From Pseudonocardia sp. CNS-139 (GTDB lineage Bacteria; Actinomycetota; Actinomycetes; Mycobacteriales; Pseudonocardiaceae): DNA of 57,229 nt. The notes below the pieces were generated by a model. The model was given only the letters and a program-made list of their open reading frames with translations, ran no database searches and was not told where the DNA came from. Every line of letters begins with the position of its first letter. Position 1 is the first letter of the stretch. The stretch lies in NCBI GenBank assembly GCA_001942415.1, contig MKJX01000186.1, positions 1 to 57,229 of the forward strand, given 5' to 3'. Shown here piece by piece: positions 38,014-52,049 of this stretch. The translations under genes and the position numbers were made by a program.

Positions 38014-38094
38014 CGTTGATCGGTTCCTCCCTCCGCTGGTGACCTCATCTCGCACGCCGTCGGAGACCTCGACGCCCGTCTCCCATCCCGTAGC

Positions 38095-38214
38095 TCACTC
38101 GGTGTCCTCCCTTCCGGGCCGTACCCAGCGCCGCCGGGTGTGGACGACAACCTCGACCTCCCTCGGCGTCACCCCGTGCCGGGAGAAGATACTTCGGCGC
38201 TTGAGGCCGAGCAT
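38095..38214 (-). pseudogene. Toxin remnant (BrnT-like)
   Basis: A 39-residue frame reads IFSRHGVTPREVEVVVHT and RRWVRPGREDTE, the N-terminal pattern of BrnT-like toxins of about 90 residues. The strand-rich rest is lost, though an out-of-frame YGMGDGRR just after resembles the next conserved stretch. Together with the antitoxin remnant it is a dead toxin-antitoxin pair. Confidence 0.5.
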
Positions 38215-38244
38215 GGAGCCGCCGCGGGCGGCAGGGGAGGTCCG

Positions 38245-39329
38245 ATGCGGGTCCAGGCGGCGGTGCTGCGGGGACGGGACGAGCCGTTCTCGGTGGAGGA
38301 CGTCGAGCTGGCCGGTCCCGGGCCGGGCTAGGTGCTCGTGCGGGTCGCGGGCGCCGGGTTCTGCCACACCGACGTGATGCCCCGCGAGGGGAGCGGCCCC
38401 GACGGGCCGATCGTGCTCGGGCACGAGGGCGCGGGTGTCGTCGAGGCGGTCGGACCGGGCGTCACGTCCGTGGTGGTCGGTGACCACGTGGTGCTCACCG
38501 TCGACTCGTGCGGCACCTGCGCGCGGTGCGACCACGGCGAGCCGGCCTACTGCGAGCGGGTGCGGGAGCGGAACTTCGCCGGGTTCCGGGCCGACGGTTC
38601 CACCCCGATGACCGACGCCGCCGGCGCGCCGGTGGCGGCGCGCTGGTTCGGGCAGTCGTCGTTCGCGTCGCACGCGATCGCGACCGAGCGCAACGCGGTG
38701 CCGGTCGACCCGGACCTGCCGCTCCCGCTGCTCGGGCCGCTGGGGTGCAGCATGCAGACCGGCGCCGGCGCGTCCTCGTCGAGCTGGACGTGCGGGCCGG
38801 GTCGAGCGTCGTCGTGTTCGGGGCCGGCGCGGTGGGGCTGGCCGCGGTGATGGCGGCGGCCGCCGCCGGGGCCGGCGAGATCGTCGCCGTCGAGCTGCAC
38901 GCCGGGCGGCGGGAGCTGGCGGCGGAGCTGGGCGCGACCCGCGTGCTGGACGGGCGCGATCCGGACGTCGCCGCGCAGGTCGTGGCGTGGACGGGCGGCG
39001 GCGCGGACGTCGCGTTCGACACGACAGGCGTCTCCGAGGTGGTCGTCACGGCGCTGGCGGCGCTGCGCCCGAAGGGGCGGTGCGGGCTGGTCGCGGCGGG
39101 GGAGCTGGTGCTGCCGCGGCGGACCCTCACGGCCGGGAAGTCGCTGACGTTCGTCCTGGAGGGCGGCGCCGTGCCGCGGCGGTTCATCCCGCGCATGATC
39201 CGGCTGTGGCAGGCGGGGCGGTTCCCGTTCGACCGGCTCGTCCGGACGTACCCGCTGGCCGCGATCGCCGACGCGGAGCGTGACGCCGCTGCCGGCACCA
39301 CGGTGAAACCGGTGCTCGTCCCGGCCTGA
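38245..39329 (+). CDS. Zinc-type alcohol dehydrogenase, interrupted
   Basis: About 361 residues if read through. GroES-like domain with GFCHTD and GHEGAGVV (catalytic Zn), structural Zn in CGTCARCDHGEPAYC, and Rossmann loop VFGAGAVGLAAV. The family oxidises primary or benzylic alcohols. In-frame TAG at 38329-38331 stands where GPGPG-E-VLVRV is expected (GAG to TAG), and one base is lost near 38775. Either a sequencing error or a true nonsense change. It precedes an FAD monooxygenase by 56 bp. Confidence 0.8.
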
Positions 39330-39385
39330 CCGGCGTCGCCGCGGGTACCCGGGCCGGTGCCTGAGCGAGCACCCCGGGAGGACCG

Positions 39386-40978
39386 ATGAGCGACCCCAGC
39401 AACACCGCGGCAGGGACCGTGCTCGTCGTCGGGGCCGGGCCGGTGGGGCTGGCCGCGGCGTGTGAGCTGGTGCGGCAGGGCGCGCGGGTGCGGGTGGTCG
39501 ACGCGCTGGCGGAGCCGACGACCCAGTCGCGCGCGGTGACGGTCCATCCGCGCACGCAGGAGCACCTGGCCGCGATGGGTGTGCTCGCCGAGGTGAGGCG
39601 GCGGGCGCAGCCGCAGACCGCGGTCGAGGTGTACGCGGGGCGTGGTGACCGGCCGCGGGTCCGGATCACCACCGACCATGTCGACTCGCGCTATCCGTGG
39701 GTGCTCGACCTGGCCCAGCCCGAGACGGAGGCGGTGTTGCGTGAGCACGCCGCGGGGCTGGGTGTCGTGGTCGAGCGGGGTGTGACGCTCGAAGGGCTCA
39801 CGCAGGACGACGCCGGTGTCGAGGTCACGCTGGCCTCGGCGGCGGGGACGGTCCGGGACCGCTACCCGTGGGTGGTCGGTGCCGACGGCGGGCACAGCGC
39901 GGTCCGCGCGGCCGTCGGTACCCGGATCGAGGGTGTGTTCGGCGGCCGGCACTTCCTGTTCGCCGACGTCGCCGCGCGGACCCCGTTCACGCCCGACGCC
40001 GTGCGCATGTTCGCGCACCCCGACGGGCTGGGCGGCGTGTTCCCGATGCCCGGTGGCCGTTGCCGGTTCGTGTTCCTGGTGGCGCCGCCGCGCCGGGCGA
40101 GATGCGACGCTGGAGACGGCGCAGCGGCTCGTCGACGAGCGGCTGGGCGGGTGGTGGCGGCTGTCGGAGCCGCGTTGGCTGACGTACTTCGAGGTGCACC
40201 ACGGGCAGGTCCCGCAGTACCGGCACGGCCGGGTGCTGCTCGCCGGGGACGCCGCGCACATCCACAGCCCGGCCGCCGGCCAGGGCATGAACACCGGCAT
40301 CCAGGACGCGGTCAACCTGGCCTGGAAGCTGGCGCTCGTCGCCACCGGCCGGGCCGATGCGCGGCTGCTCGACTCCTACCACGACGAGCGGCACCCCGTC
40401 GCGCCGCGGTCGTGCGCCAGACCGAGCGGATGACCGAGGCCATGACCGCGACGGGGTCGGCGGAGGTCCTGCGCGACGTCGCGCTGCACCTGCTGGGCCA
40501 CCTCTCGCCGGTGGAGCGGCGGATCATGACCGCGTTCACCGAGACCGACATCGCCTACCGGGGCAGTCCCGCCGTCGCCGGCACCACCGGCCCGACCGCG
40601 CCGGGGACACGCCCCCGACGTGCCCGGCCTGCGGACGCCGGCCGGGGCCGAGGCGTGGATCGGGGACATGCTGCGCCGCCCGGGCCACCTGCTGCTGACC
40701 AGCTGCGCCGAGCCGGGCCCGGTGCAGCGGCTCGCCGGGGTGCTGGGCGGGCTCGGGAACGTCGTGCTCGTCGTGCCGCCGACCTCGGACCCGCCGCCGC
40801 AGGGTTTCGTCGACGCGGGCGGGCCGTCGCCGCGCGCTACGGCATCGGCGCCGGCGGTGTGGCGCTCGTCCGGCCCGACGGCTACCTCGGCTACCTGGCC
40901 CCGAACGCCGACGACCGGGGCGTGCGCGCGTACCTGGCCGACCGCCTGCACGCCGTCCCGGGCGGGGCTCACTGGTAG
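39386..40978 (+). CDS. FAD-dependent aromatic monooxygenase (PHBH/MhpA-like)
   Basis: About 532 residues after four repairs (near 40095, 40405, 40605, 40825). FAD-binding [22 protein letters not shown], the GD motif [11 protein letters not shown] and the ribose site [33 protein letters not shown]-terminal thioredoxin-like domain ([18 protein letters not shown]) as in aromatic hydroxylases. Substrate unknown. It overlaps the convergent lipoprotein gene by 10 bp. Confidence 0.86.
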   Translation: MSDPSNTAAGTVLVVGAGPVGLAAACELVRQGARVRVVDALAEPTTQSRAVTVHPRTQEHLAAMGVLAEVRRRAQPQTAVEVYAGRGDRPRVRITTDHVDSRYPWVLDLAQPETEAVLREHAAGLGVVVERGVTLEGLTQDDAGVEVTLASAAGTVRDRYPWVVGADGGHSAVRAAVGTRIEGVFGGRHFLFADVAARTPFTPDAVRMFAHPDGLGGVFPMPGGRCRFVFLVAPPRRARCDAGDGAAARRRAAGRVVAAVGAALADVLRGAPRAGPAVPARPGAARRGRRAHPQPGRRPGHEHRHPGRGQPGLEAGARRHRPGRCAAARLLPRRAAPRRAAVVRQTERMTEAMTATGSAEVLRDVALHLLGHLSPVERRIMTAFTETDIAYRGSPAVAGTTGPTAPGTRPRRARPADAGRGRGVDRGHAAPPGPPAADQLRRAGPGAAARRGAGRARERRARRAADLGPAAAGFRRRGRAVAARYGIGAGGVALVRPDGYLGYLAPNADDRGVRAYLADRLHAVPGGAHW

Positions 40979-42483
40979 GAGACGAACACCGGCGTCGCCG
41001 GCCGCAGCCCCATCGTCTCGGCCGGGGTGAACGTCGGCGCGTCCTCGTCGTAGAAGTTCTTCCAGCCCCACCGCACGCCCGCCGGCTCGGCCTGGTGCAG
41101 GGCGTTCCAGGTCGCGAGCTTCGCACCGGGCGCGCCGAACCCGTCCGCGTGCAGCACGACGGCCAGCTCGTCGTGGGAGGTGTCGAGCCGTTCCCGGCCG
41201 ACGATCATGGCCTGCCGGAACTGGTGGACCATGAGCAGCTTCTGCGGCAGGGCGTGCCTGCGGGTCAGGTCGGCGAGCCAGGCGGCCACGCCGTTGATCT
41301 CGTCGACACCGACCGAACCGACCTGGGCCAGGTGCACCTGGTCGGGGCGCAGCCGCCACTCGGGGTCGAGCGCGAGCCCGACGTGCGGCTGCGCGAGCAG
41401 GTCGCGTAGCGCCGGGCCTGGGTGAGGAAGTCGGTGCGGCCGGGCTGCAGGTCCAGCACGACGTAGACGCCGGCCGTGCGCGCGGCCTCCACCCAGGGCC
41501 GCAGCTCGGCGACGCCGGCCTCGGCGGAGTAGTCGCCGTCCGGCCCGGGGTGGGCGTCGGCCACGGTGCTGATGATCTCGAACGCGGGCACCACCGGCCC
41601 GTCGGCGACCGGCCGGTACTCGGCGGCGAGGGCCTGGGCGCGGCGGATCGACGCCTCGACGCCTGCTCGCCGAGCACGCCCATGGACGGCGTGCCGGGGT
41701 GGCCGTAGAGCGCGACCATGCGCCGTCCGGGGAAGAGGACCTGCCCGCCGCCCGGGAGCTGGACGCCGGTCGCGGCGACGGCGAGGCGCCGTTCCAGCAC
41801 GTCCGGGGCGCCGAACGGGGTACCGAGCGCCACCACGTGGGCGGGCGGTGCGCCGGCCGGGAACGGCGGCGGCGCCCCGGCGGGCAGGACGCGCGGGTCG
41901 CCGCCGGGCACGACCGCGACGGTGCCGCCGGACGCACGGGCGGTGGCGGTGGCCGCGAGCCGGCCGGGCCCGCCGTCGGTCAGGACGAGCGTCGACGGCT
42001 GCGCGGCGGGGGCGGCGACGGCGGGCAGGGCGGTCGCGTCCGCAGTGGTGGTGCGCGGGCCCTCGCGCCCGGCGGCCCACACGGCGGCGCCGGGGCCGAC
42101 GGTCAGCACTGCCTCGGGGCGCAGCCGGACCAGCTCGGCCGCCACGCCGGCCGGGTCGTCCGCAGCGGAGGTCGCGGCGGGCGTCAGGAGCAGCGGCGCG
42201 CCGAGCCGTTCGGCCCGCCCGGCCGCGGTCTCCTGCGCGGCGGGGTCGTCGGCCGCCGCCAGCACGACCACCGGGGCCGCGGCGAAGAGGGCCGCGCTGG
42301 CAGCCACCGCGAGGGCGCCCGGGTCGTCGCGGCGAGCACCGTGGTGGCCGCCGCCGGGGCCGTGACCTGCGCGGTCAGCGGTGGTGGGGGCGGTGCGGGC
42401 GCGGGGTCCGGGGCAGCGGTGCACCCCGCCAGCAGCGCGCCGAGCGTGACCAGCGATGCGGCGATTCCCGCGCGTCCCCCCAC
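40969..42483 (-). CDS. Two-domain exported lipoprotein
   Basis: About 504 residues after three repairs (near 42325, 41660, 41412). Signal with lipobox LLAGC. An N-terminal part resembles cell-wall-binding repeat-type domains (DPGALAVAASAALFAAAPVV, LRPEAVLTVG). The C-terminal part is a probable barrel (YVVLDLQPGRTDFLTQARRY, VGLALDPEWRLRPDQ, LPQKLLMVHQFR, GVRWGWKNFYDEDA) found in actinobacterial exported proteins of unknown role. Start GTG 42483. Possibly a wall-attached glycoside hydrolase-like protein. Confidence 0.72.
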
Positions 42484-42516
42484 TTGACGAAAGCCTAGAG
42501 GGACGCCCCCGGGGGA

Positions 42517-43611
42517 TCACACGCGAACGCCGTCGTGCTCGCCGTCGGACAGGAACGCCGCGACCCGCCTGCCCTCCTCGGCGACGGCGTCGCGGTCGGT
42601 CCGGGAGATCGGGACGAGCGGCGTGACGACGACGGTGCCGCCGGGCTCCACAGTCCACGTCGCGGCCACCCGGCCGTCCACGAGCACGGCCCGCTCGCCC
42701 GCCACCGACAGGCCGCGGTGGGCGTCGTCGACGATGCGGCTGCGGTCGTCGTAGCCGAGGATCGCGTTGTCGAACGCGGGGAGGAACCGCACGGGGGCCG
42801 GGGTGTCCGGGTCGGGCCGCGGCGCGCCGGGGAGGTCGAGCAGCTCGCGGCCGCGCTCGTCGCGGAAGCAGACCAGCTCGTCCCGGACCGCCCGCACCGC
42901 GTGCGGCAGCCCGGCCAGGCCGCTCCAGGCGCGCAGGTCGGCGGTGGCCGCGGGCCCGTACGCGGCGAGGTAGCGCCGGACCAGCGCCTCCCCGACGGGG
43001 TCGGTCCCGTCCGGCGCGGGCGGGTCGGCCGGGCGGCCCAGCCACGCCGCCATCGGCAGGTTCCGCACCCCGGCCGACGTGCGCCAGAGCCCGCGCGGCG
43101 GCAGCTGCACCGTCGGGACGAGCGTGGCGACCACGATCTCGCCGAGCACCCGCGCTCCGGGAGCGGGCCAGCGCCCCGCGAGCGCCCGTCCGACCTCGCC
43201 CATGGAACGCGGCGTGCCGTCGCCCATCAGCTCGGCGCCGGCCGCGGCCAGCTCCCCGAGGTCGACGCCGTCCAGCTCGCGCCGGTACACGCCCAGCGCC
43301 CGCTGCCGCAGCATCGCGTCGTGCCGGGACCGCCAGGCCAGCGCGTCGTCCGCGGTGACGAGGTGGACGGTGCGGCGCATGAGGTGGGTGCGCACGACCT
43401 TCCGGTCGGCGAGCAGCCCGGAGAGCGCCGCCGGGTCGAACGCCCGCAGCCGCGACCACAGCCCGACGAACGGTTCCTGCGGCTCCTGGGCCTGCAACCC
43501 GCCGAGGTGCGCGACGGCGTCCAGGACGGGGACGTCCGCGCGGTCGAGCAGCAGCTGACGGGCGAGTGCGGCGCGGTTCAGCGCCCGGGCGCCGAGGACG
43601 GTCGGGGTCAT
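42517..43611 (-). CDS. Winged-helix DNA-binding domain protein (HTH_42)
   Basis: 364 residues, intact. Pattern of the actinobacterial winged-helix AlkZ-like family: HLGGLQAQEPQEPFVGLWSRL, HLMRRTVHLVTADD, then YDDRSRIVDDAHRG. Members are DNA glycosylase-like (AlkZ unhooks interstrand crosslinks), but the QxQ motif here reads LQAQ, consistent with the catalytic Q-x-Q. It may repair alkylated DNA; substrate unproven. Confidence 0.78.
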   Translation of the reverse strand: MTPTVLGARALNRAALARQLLLDRADVPVLDAVAHLGGLQAQEPQEPFVGLWSRLRAFDPAALSGLLADRKVVRTHLMRRTVHLVTADDALAWRSRHDAMLRQRALGVYRRELDGVDLGELAAAGAELMGDGTPRSMGEVGRALAGRWPAPGARVLGEIVVATLVPTVQLPPRGLWRTSAGVRNLPMAAWLGRPADPPAPDGTDPVGEALVRRYLAAYGPAATADLRAWSGLAGLPHAVRAVRDELVCFRDERGRELLDLPGAPRPDPDTPAPVRFLPAFDNAILGYDDRSRIVDDAHRGLSVAGERAVLVDGRVAATWTVEPGGTVVVTPLVPISRTDRDAVAEEGRRVAAFLSDGEHDGVRV

Positions 43612-43721
43612 GCACGGAGACTCTCAGCGGAAGCGGTCAGGTACTGGCCTCTTCTCCGGGGTTCACCGCGGAAGGCCGGCCCGCCTCGCAGCAGACCGGC
43701 CCTCGGTGGTCGTGCGGTCGG

Positions 43722-43781
43722 TCACTCGTCGGGCGTGCTGCAGCCCGACGTGCCGCAACCGCAGTTGGTGCTCCGCAGCAT
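43722..43781 (-). CDS. Tiny Cys-rich peptide
   Basis: A 19-residue frame MLRSTNCGCGTSGCSTPDE with a good ribosome-binding site (GGGGAGGG, 7 bases before ATG). Three Cys lie in a Gly/Ser/Thr-rich run. It could be a metal-binding peptide or a peptide precursor. No tailoring enzyme is adjacent, and a chance ORF cannot be excluded. Confidence 0.35.
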   Translation of the reverse strand: MLRSTNCGCGTSGCSTPDE

Positions 43782-43852
43782 GAGACCCTCCCCGGATCGG
43801 TGTTGTCGCCGTGCGCACCCATGGTCTCGCTGTGCGTGGCGTCCGTCCAGCG

Positions 43853-43959
43853 TCAGCGGCGCCGCACGTCTTCCCGGAGCAGGTCCAGCGGCACGGACGG
43901 CGTGACGACGTCCCCGGGTGCTGGGCGAGCGCGAGGTCGTTACGCGCCGAGTTGTCCAC
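43853..43959 (-). CDS. Possible small ORF upstream of the Cys peptide
   Basis: From GTG 43959 the frame reads VDNSARNDLALAQHPG; after one restored base it continues DVVTPSVPLDLLREDVRRR and stops at 43853. The repaired sequence looks protein-like and lies 71 bp upstream of the Cys-rich peptide. Its GTG lies inside the dispersed repeat. Weakly supported. Confidence 0.25.
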
Positions 43960-44070
43960 CTCGCGGCCGGTTGTCCACAGATTTCGCCGACCACCCCGAG
44001 CGGGACCCGGGCGTGGATAGGCTGGACCTGGGGTCGCCCCCCTTGGGAGGGCGGGGGTGTGCGCGCGGCC
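43942..44070 (+). repeat. Dispersed repeat, copy 1
   Basis: About 129 bp closely similar to 54820-54952. Shared parts: ACGCGCCGAGTTGTCCACC, a second TGTCCACAG 19 bp later, CGACCACCCCG, GGATAGGCTGGA and an identical GGGGTCGCCCCCCTTGGGAG segment that can fold. The TTGTCCACC (43952) and TTGTCCACA (43971) match the actinobacterial DnaA box. No coding role seen. The rest of the gap 43782-44215 shows nothing firm. Confidence 0.75.
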
Positions 44071-44215
44071 ATGAACTCGGCGGCCGGCTGCGCGGCCGCG
44101 GGGCGGCCGGTGCGCTCGCCCACGGATACCCGCAGCGCGCTGTGCGGCTCGCCCGTCCTGGATACCGGCGGGTACGGCCAGCGCGAGCCGGGCGCCCGCC
44201 GGCGCCCGCCGTCCG

Positions 44216-47039
<2,824 letters not shown>

Positions 47040-47044
47040 GCGCG

Positions 47045-47551
47045 ATGACCGAGCCTGCGCAGCAGCAGGACTCCCGGCCGGCCGAGATCGGGACCGGGGC
47101 CGGGCCGACCGCCGCCGAGCTGGAGGACCGCTGGCGGCGGGCCGCGGCCGACCTCGACAACACCCGCAAGCGGCACGCCCGCGAGCTGGCCGGCGCCCGG
47201 CAGCAGGAGCGCGCGCGAGTGGCGGGGGCGTTCCTGCCGGTGCTCGACGACGTCGACCGGGCGCTGGAGCACGCCGGCCCGGATCCCCTCGCCGAGGGGG
47301 TGCGGGCGGTCCGCGACGGGGCCGTCGCGGTGCTGGCCGGGCTCGGCTACCGGCGCGACGACGCCACCGGGGTGCCGTTCGACCCGAGCCGGCACGAGGT
47401 CGTCGGTGTGGTCGACGCGGACGCGGCCGGGGTGCCGCCGGGCGCGGTGGCCGCGGTCGTCCGGCCCGGCTACGGCGGCCCGGACGGCCAGCTGCGCGCG
47501 GCGTCCGTACTGGTGGCCCAGCAGCAGGAGGACCGGCCGGATGGCGCGTGA
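47045..47551 (+). CDS. grpE: Nucleotide exchange factor GrpE
   Basis: 168 residues. Short GrpE: a coiled-coil half ([21 protein letters not shown]) and a C-terminal beta-wing ([13 protein letters not shown]). Starts 5 bp after dnaK and overlaps the J-protein start by 11 bp. Confidence 0.9.
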   Translation: MTEPAQQQDSRPAEIGTGAGPTAAELEDRWRRAAADLDNTRKRHARELAGARQQERARVAGAFLPVLDDVDRALEHAGPDPLAEGVRAVRDGAVAVLAGLGYRRDDATGVPFDPSRHEVVGVVDADAAGVPPGAVAAVVRPGYGGPDGQLRAASVLVAQQQEDRPDGA

Positions 47552-48463
47552 CTACTACGCGGTGCTCGGGGTGGGCCGCGACGCGGGACCCGACGAGCTG
47601 CAGCAGGCGTTCCGGCGGCTCGCGCGCGCCAACCACCCCGACGTCAACCACGATCCGGGCGCGAGGAGCGGTTCAAGGAGATCAACGAGGCCTACCGGGT
47701 GCTCGCGGACCCGCGGCTGCGCAGGCGCTACGACCGCTTCGGCGACGACTTCCGCAACGTCCCGGACGACTGGGAGGAACGCGTCGGGGCCGCGACGGGG
47801 CCGGGCTTCGGCTCCGGTCCCGGCCGGACCACCTGGACGACGGGCGGGTCCGGCTTCGGCGGCGTCGACCTGGAGGACCTGCTCGGCGAGATGTTCGGCG
47901 CGCGGGCCGGCGGCGGTCGGGTGGCCGGCGCCGACCAGGAGGCCGAGCTGCCGCTCACCGTGGAGGAGGCGTACCGGGGCGGGCGCCGGCCCGTGCCGCT
48001 CGACGGCGGCGACGGGCCGCGCACCTACACCGTGACGATCCCGCCCGGCGTCACCGACGGGCAGCGCATCCGGCTCTCCGGCGAGGGCGGGCGCGGGCTC
48101 GGCGGCGGTCCGCCCGGCGACCTCTACCTCGTGGTGCGGCTGCGGCCGCACCCGCGCTACCGGGTGAGCGGCAAGGACCTGACGGTGACGCTGCCGCTGG
48201 CGCCGTGGGAGGCCGCGCTCGGCGCGACCGTGCCGGTCACCACCCCCGGGGGCGAGCGCAAGGTCGCCGTCCCGGCGGGCAGCTCCACCGGACGGCGGCT
48301 GCGGCTGCGCGGCGAGGGCATGCCGGGCCGGCGCGGCCGGGCCGGCGACCTCTACGCGGAGATCGCGATCACCGTGCCCGGCCGGCTCACCGACCGCGAA
48401 CGCGAGCTGTTCGCGCAGCTCGCGGCCGCGTCCACCTTCGACCCGCGGGAGGAGGCCGGGTGA
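47541..48463 (+). CDS. DnaJ-like co-chaperone (CbpA type)
   Basis: About 307 residues after one repair near 47668. J domain [21 protein letters not shown] with HPD in [11 protein letters not shown], a Gly/Phe region, and two C-terminal beta domains. There is no zinc-finger CxxCxGxG set, so this is a CbpA-type rather than a full DnaJ. Its stop overlaps the next GTG as GTGA. Confidence 0.92.
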
Positions 48464-48818
48464 CCGCGCCGCGCTACCTGCTCGTCCGGTCGCCCCGCGG
48501 CCGGCTCGACCTGGACGAGTTCGCCCGCCGCTGCGGGATGCACCCCGAGCTCGTCCGCCGGTTCGTCGCGCTCGGCCTGGTCCCGGCCGTGCGCGACCGC
48601 GGCGGCGGCCTGTGGTTCGGCCCGGCGCAGGTCGCCGCGTCGCGCGGCTGCAGCGGCTGCGCGCCACCCTGCCGCTCAACTACGCCGCGCTCGGGCTGGT
48701 CGCCGACCTGCTCGACCGCATCGACCGGCTGGAGGCCGCGCTGCGCGCCCAGGCGGCCGGCCACCCCGACGCCGACCATCCCGAGCATCCCGAGGAGCCG
48801 ACCGCGCCATGGACCTGA
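48460..48818 (+). CDS. CbpM/MerR-like chaperone modulator
   Basis: About 119 residues after one repair near 48645. A MerR-type helix ([26 protein letters not shown]) and a coiled C-terminus ([19 protein letters not shown]). It occupies the place of HspR in classical actinobacterial dnaK operons but lacks a clear HspR tail; it resembles CbpM, which binds the J domain. It may act as a repressor or a modulator. Confidence 0.7.
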
Positions 48819-51431
48819 ACCGGCTGACCCAGATGTCCCAGCAGGCCCTGTCGGCCGCGCAGGACGTCGCGACCCGGGCCGGCAACCCCGAGGTCGACGG
48901 CGAGCACCTGCTGCTCGCGCTCCTCGAACAGCCCGACGGGCTCGTGCCCCGGCTGCTGACCGCGGCGGGCGTCGACGAGGTCGCGCTGCGCGCCGACGTC
49001 GAGGCCGAGATCGCCCGCAAGCCGCGCACCACCCACCCGGCGACCCGGCCCGGCGAGGTCGCGGTGACGCGCAGGCTCGCCCGGCTGATCGAGACGGCCG
49101 AGCGCGAGGCCGCCCGCATGAAGGACGAGTACGTCTCGGTCGAGCACCTGTTCGTCGCGCTCGCCGACGAGGGCTCGGGCAGCCCGGCCGGGCGGGTGCT
49201 CGCCCGCCACGGCGCACGCGCGACCGGTTCCTCGACGCGCTCACCCGGGTGCGCGGCAACCAGCGGGTCACCTCGGCGACGCCGGAGGGCACCTACGAGG
49301 CGCTCGCCAAGTACGGCACCGACCTCGTCGCGTCGGCCCGCGCCGGCCGGCTCGACCCCGTGATCGGCCGGGACGCGGAGATCCGCCGCGTGGTGCAGAT
49401 CCTCTCCCGCAAGACCAAGAACAACCCGGTGCTCATCGGCGACCCCGGCGTCGGCAAGACCGCGATCGTCGAGGGGCTCGCGCAGCGGATCGTGCACGGC
49501 GACGTGCCCGAGGGCCTGCGCGACCGCACGATCTTCGCGCTGGACCTGGGCCTGCTGCTCGCCGGCGCGAAGTACCGCGGCGAGTTCGAGGAGCGGCTGC
49601 AGGCCGTGCTCGCCGAGGTGAAGGCCGCCGAGGGGCGCATCCTGCTGTTCGTCGACGAGCTGCACAACGTCGTCGGCGCGGGCGCGGCCGAGGGCGCCAT
49701 CGACGCCGGCAACATGCTCAAGCCGATGCTCGCCCGCGGCGAGCTGCACATGATCGGCGCCACCACGGTGGACGAGTACCGCAAGCACGTCGAGTCCGAC
49801 GCCGCGCTGGAGCGCCGCTTCCAGCCCGTGCCCGTGGACGAGCCGAGCGGCGAGGACACGGTGTCGATCCTGCGCGGGCTGCGCGAGCGGCTGGAGGTCT
49901 TCCACGGCGTCCGCATCCTCGACGGCGCGCTGATCGCCGCGGCGACGCTCTCCCGCCGCTACCTCACCGAGCGCTTCCTGCCCGACAAGGCCATCGACCT
50001 CGTCGACGAGGCGTGCGCGCGGCTGCGCACCGAGATCGACTCGATGCCCGCGGAGCTGGACGAGGTCACCCGCAAGGTCATGCGGCTGGAGATCGAGGAG
50101 GCCGCGCTGGGCAAGGAGGACGACCCGGCGTCCGTCGCCCGGCTCGACCAGCTGCGCCGCGAGCTGGCTGACCTGCGCGCCGAGTCCGACGCCATGCGCG
50201 CGCAGTGGGAGGCCGAGCGGCACGCGATCCGGCGCGTCCAGGACCTGCGCACGGAGCTGGAGCAGGTGCGCCGCGACGTCGAGGAGGCCGAGCGCGCCTA
50301 CGACCTCGACCGGGCCGCCGAGCTGCGCTACGGCCGGCTCGCCGACCTGGAGCGCAAGCTCGCCGGCGAGAGCGAGCGGCTCGCGGCCAAGCAGGGCGAG
50401 CACCGGCTGCTGCGCGAGGTCGTCACGCCCGAGGAGATCGCGGAGATCGTCGCGGCCTGGACCGGCATCCCCGTCGCCCGGCTCACCGAGGGCGAGCGGG
50501 AGAAGCTGCTGCGCCTCGACGAGGTGCTGCACCGGCGCGTCGTCGGCCAGGACGAGGCCGTGCAGGCCGTCACCGACGCGATCATCCGGGCCCGATCGGG
50601 GGTGAAGGACCCGCGGCGCCGACCGGGTCGTTCGTCTTCCTGGGCCCGACCGGCGTCGGGAAGACGGAGCTGGGCAAGGCGCTCGCCGAGGCCCTCTTCG
50701 ACTCCGAGGACAACATGGTGCGCATCGACATGAGCGAGTACCAGGAGCGGCACACCGTGTCGCGGCTGGTCGGCGCGCCGCCCGGCTACGTCGGGTACGA
50801 GGAGGGCGGCCAGCTCACCGAGGCCGTGCGCCGCCGCCCGTACACGGTGATCCTGCTCGACGAGATCGAGAAGGCGCACGCGGACGTGTTCAACACGCTG
50901 CTGCAGGTGCTCGACGACGGGCGGCTCACCGACGCGCAGGGGCACACCGTGGACTTCCGCAACACGGTGATCGTCATGACGTCCAACATCGGCTCGCCGT
51001 ACCTGCTCGACGGGGTCACGCCGGACGGGCTGCTCAAGCCCGAGGTCCGGGAGCTGGTGCTCGGCGAGCTGCGCTCGCACTTCCGGCCGGAGTTCCTCAA
51101 CCGGGTGGACGACATCGTGCTGTTCACCCCGCTCGCGCCGGCGCAGATCGAGGAGATCGTCGAGCTGATGCTCGCCGACCTGCGGGCCCGGCTCGCCGAG
51201 CGCCGGCTCACCGTCGAGGTGAGCGCCGACGCCCGGCGGCTGATCGCCTCGGCCGGCTACGACCCCGTCTACGGGGCGCGGCCGCTGCGCCGGTTCATCG
51301 CGCGCGAGGTGGAGACCCGCATCGCGCGGGCGCTGCTGCGCGACGGGGTCGTCGACGGCTCGACGCTGCGGGTGGAGCGCGACGGCGACCGGATCGCGGT
51401 GCAGCACCACATGGCCGGGGCGCAGACCTGA
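48809..51431 (+). CDS. clpB: ATP-dependent disaggregase ClpB
   Basis: About 875 residues after two repairs (near 49218 and 50625). Clp N domain ([29 protein letters not shown]), NBD1 with [18 protein letters not shown], a coiled-coil M domain (residues about 400-520), NBD2 with [18 protein letters not shown] and the pore-loop GYVGYEEGG. Works with DnaK to dissolve aggregates. ATG 48809 overlaps the previous gene by 10 bp. Confidence 0.95.
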
Positions 51432-51444
51432 CGCCCCGGCCGGG

Positions 51445-52033
51445 TCAGCGTTGCGGCTGCGGGCGCGGGCTCAGGACCAGGCACAACACCGCGCACCCGG
51501 CGAGGGCGGCGGCGGTCACGACGGCGCTCGCCGTGAACGCCGGCCCGTACCCGCCGGCCGCGAGGGCCGGGAAGAACACCGCGCCGAGCACCGCGACGCC
51601 CAGCGCGCCGCCGAACTGCTGGGTGGTGCCGGCGATCCCGGACGCCGAGCCCGCGTACCGCGGCGGCACCGACGGCGAAGAGGCCCGGCAGCGCCCACGG
51701 CGGCACGCCGGCCGGGGCGGCCGCCGCCGCGGCCAGCACCCCGAGCACACCGGTGGCGAACAACAGACAGCCGGCCACCACCGTCGCGCGTCCGAACCGG
51801 AACGTGAGCCGACCCGCGACCGGACCCGTCACCAGGCTCCCCGCGCTGAACGCGACGGTGACGAGCCCGGCGACCAGCGGCGGGTAGCCCTGCCCGTCCT
51901 GCATCCACAGCGCGAGGACCAGCAGGAACCCGCTCAGTCCCGCGTACGCGGCGGCCTGCACGGCGACCCCCGCCCACCGCCGTGGATCCGGCGTGGTCGG
52001 GTCGGTGGCGACGGGTGTCGGATCGGCGGTCAC
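51445..52033 (-). pseudogene. Truncated DHA2-type MFS transporter
   Basis: About 195 residues that match only the C-terminal half of a DHA2-type drug exporter: GVAVQAAAYAGLSGFLLVLALWMQ, PPLVAGLVTVAFSAGSLVTGPVAGRL and GSASGIAGTTQQFGGALGVAVLGA. The first six or so helices are missing; upstream DNA holds the MarR remnant. One base is also lost near 51667. It is unlikely to work. Confidence 0.72.
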
Positions 52034-52049
52034 TGCGGCTCCCGGCTCG

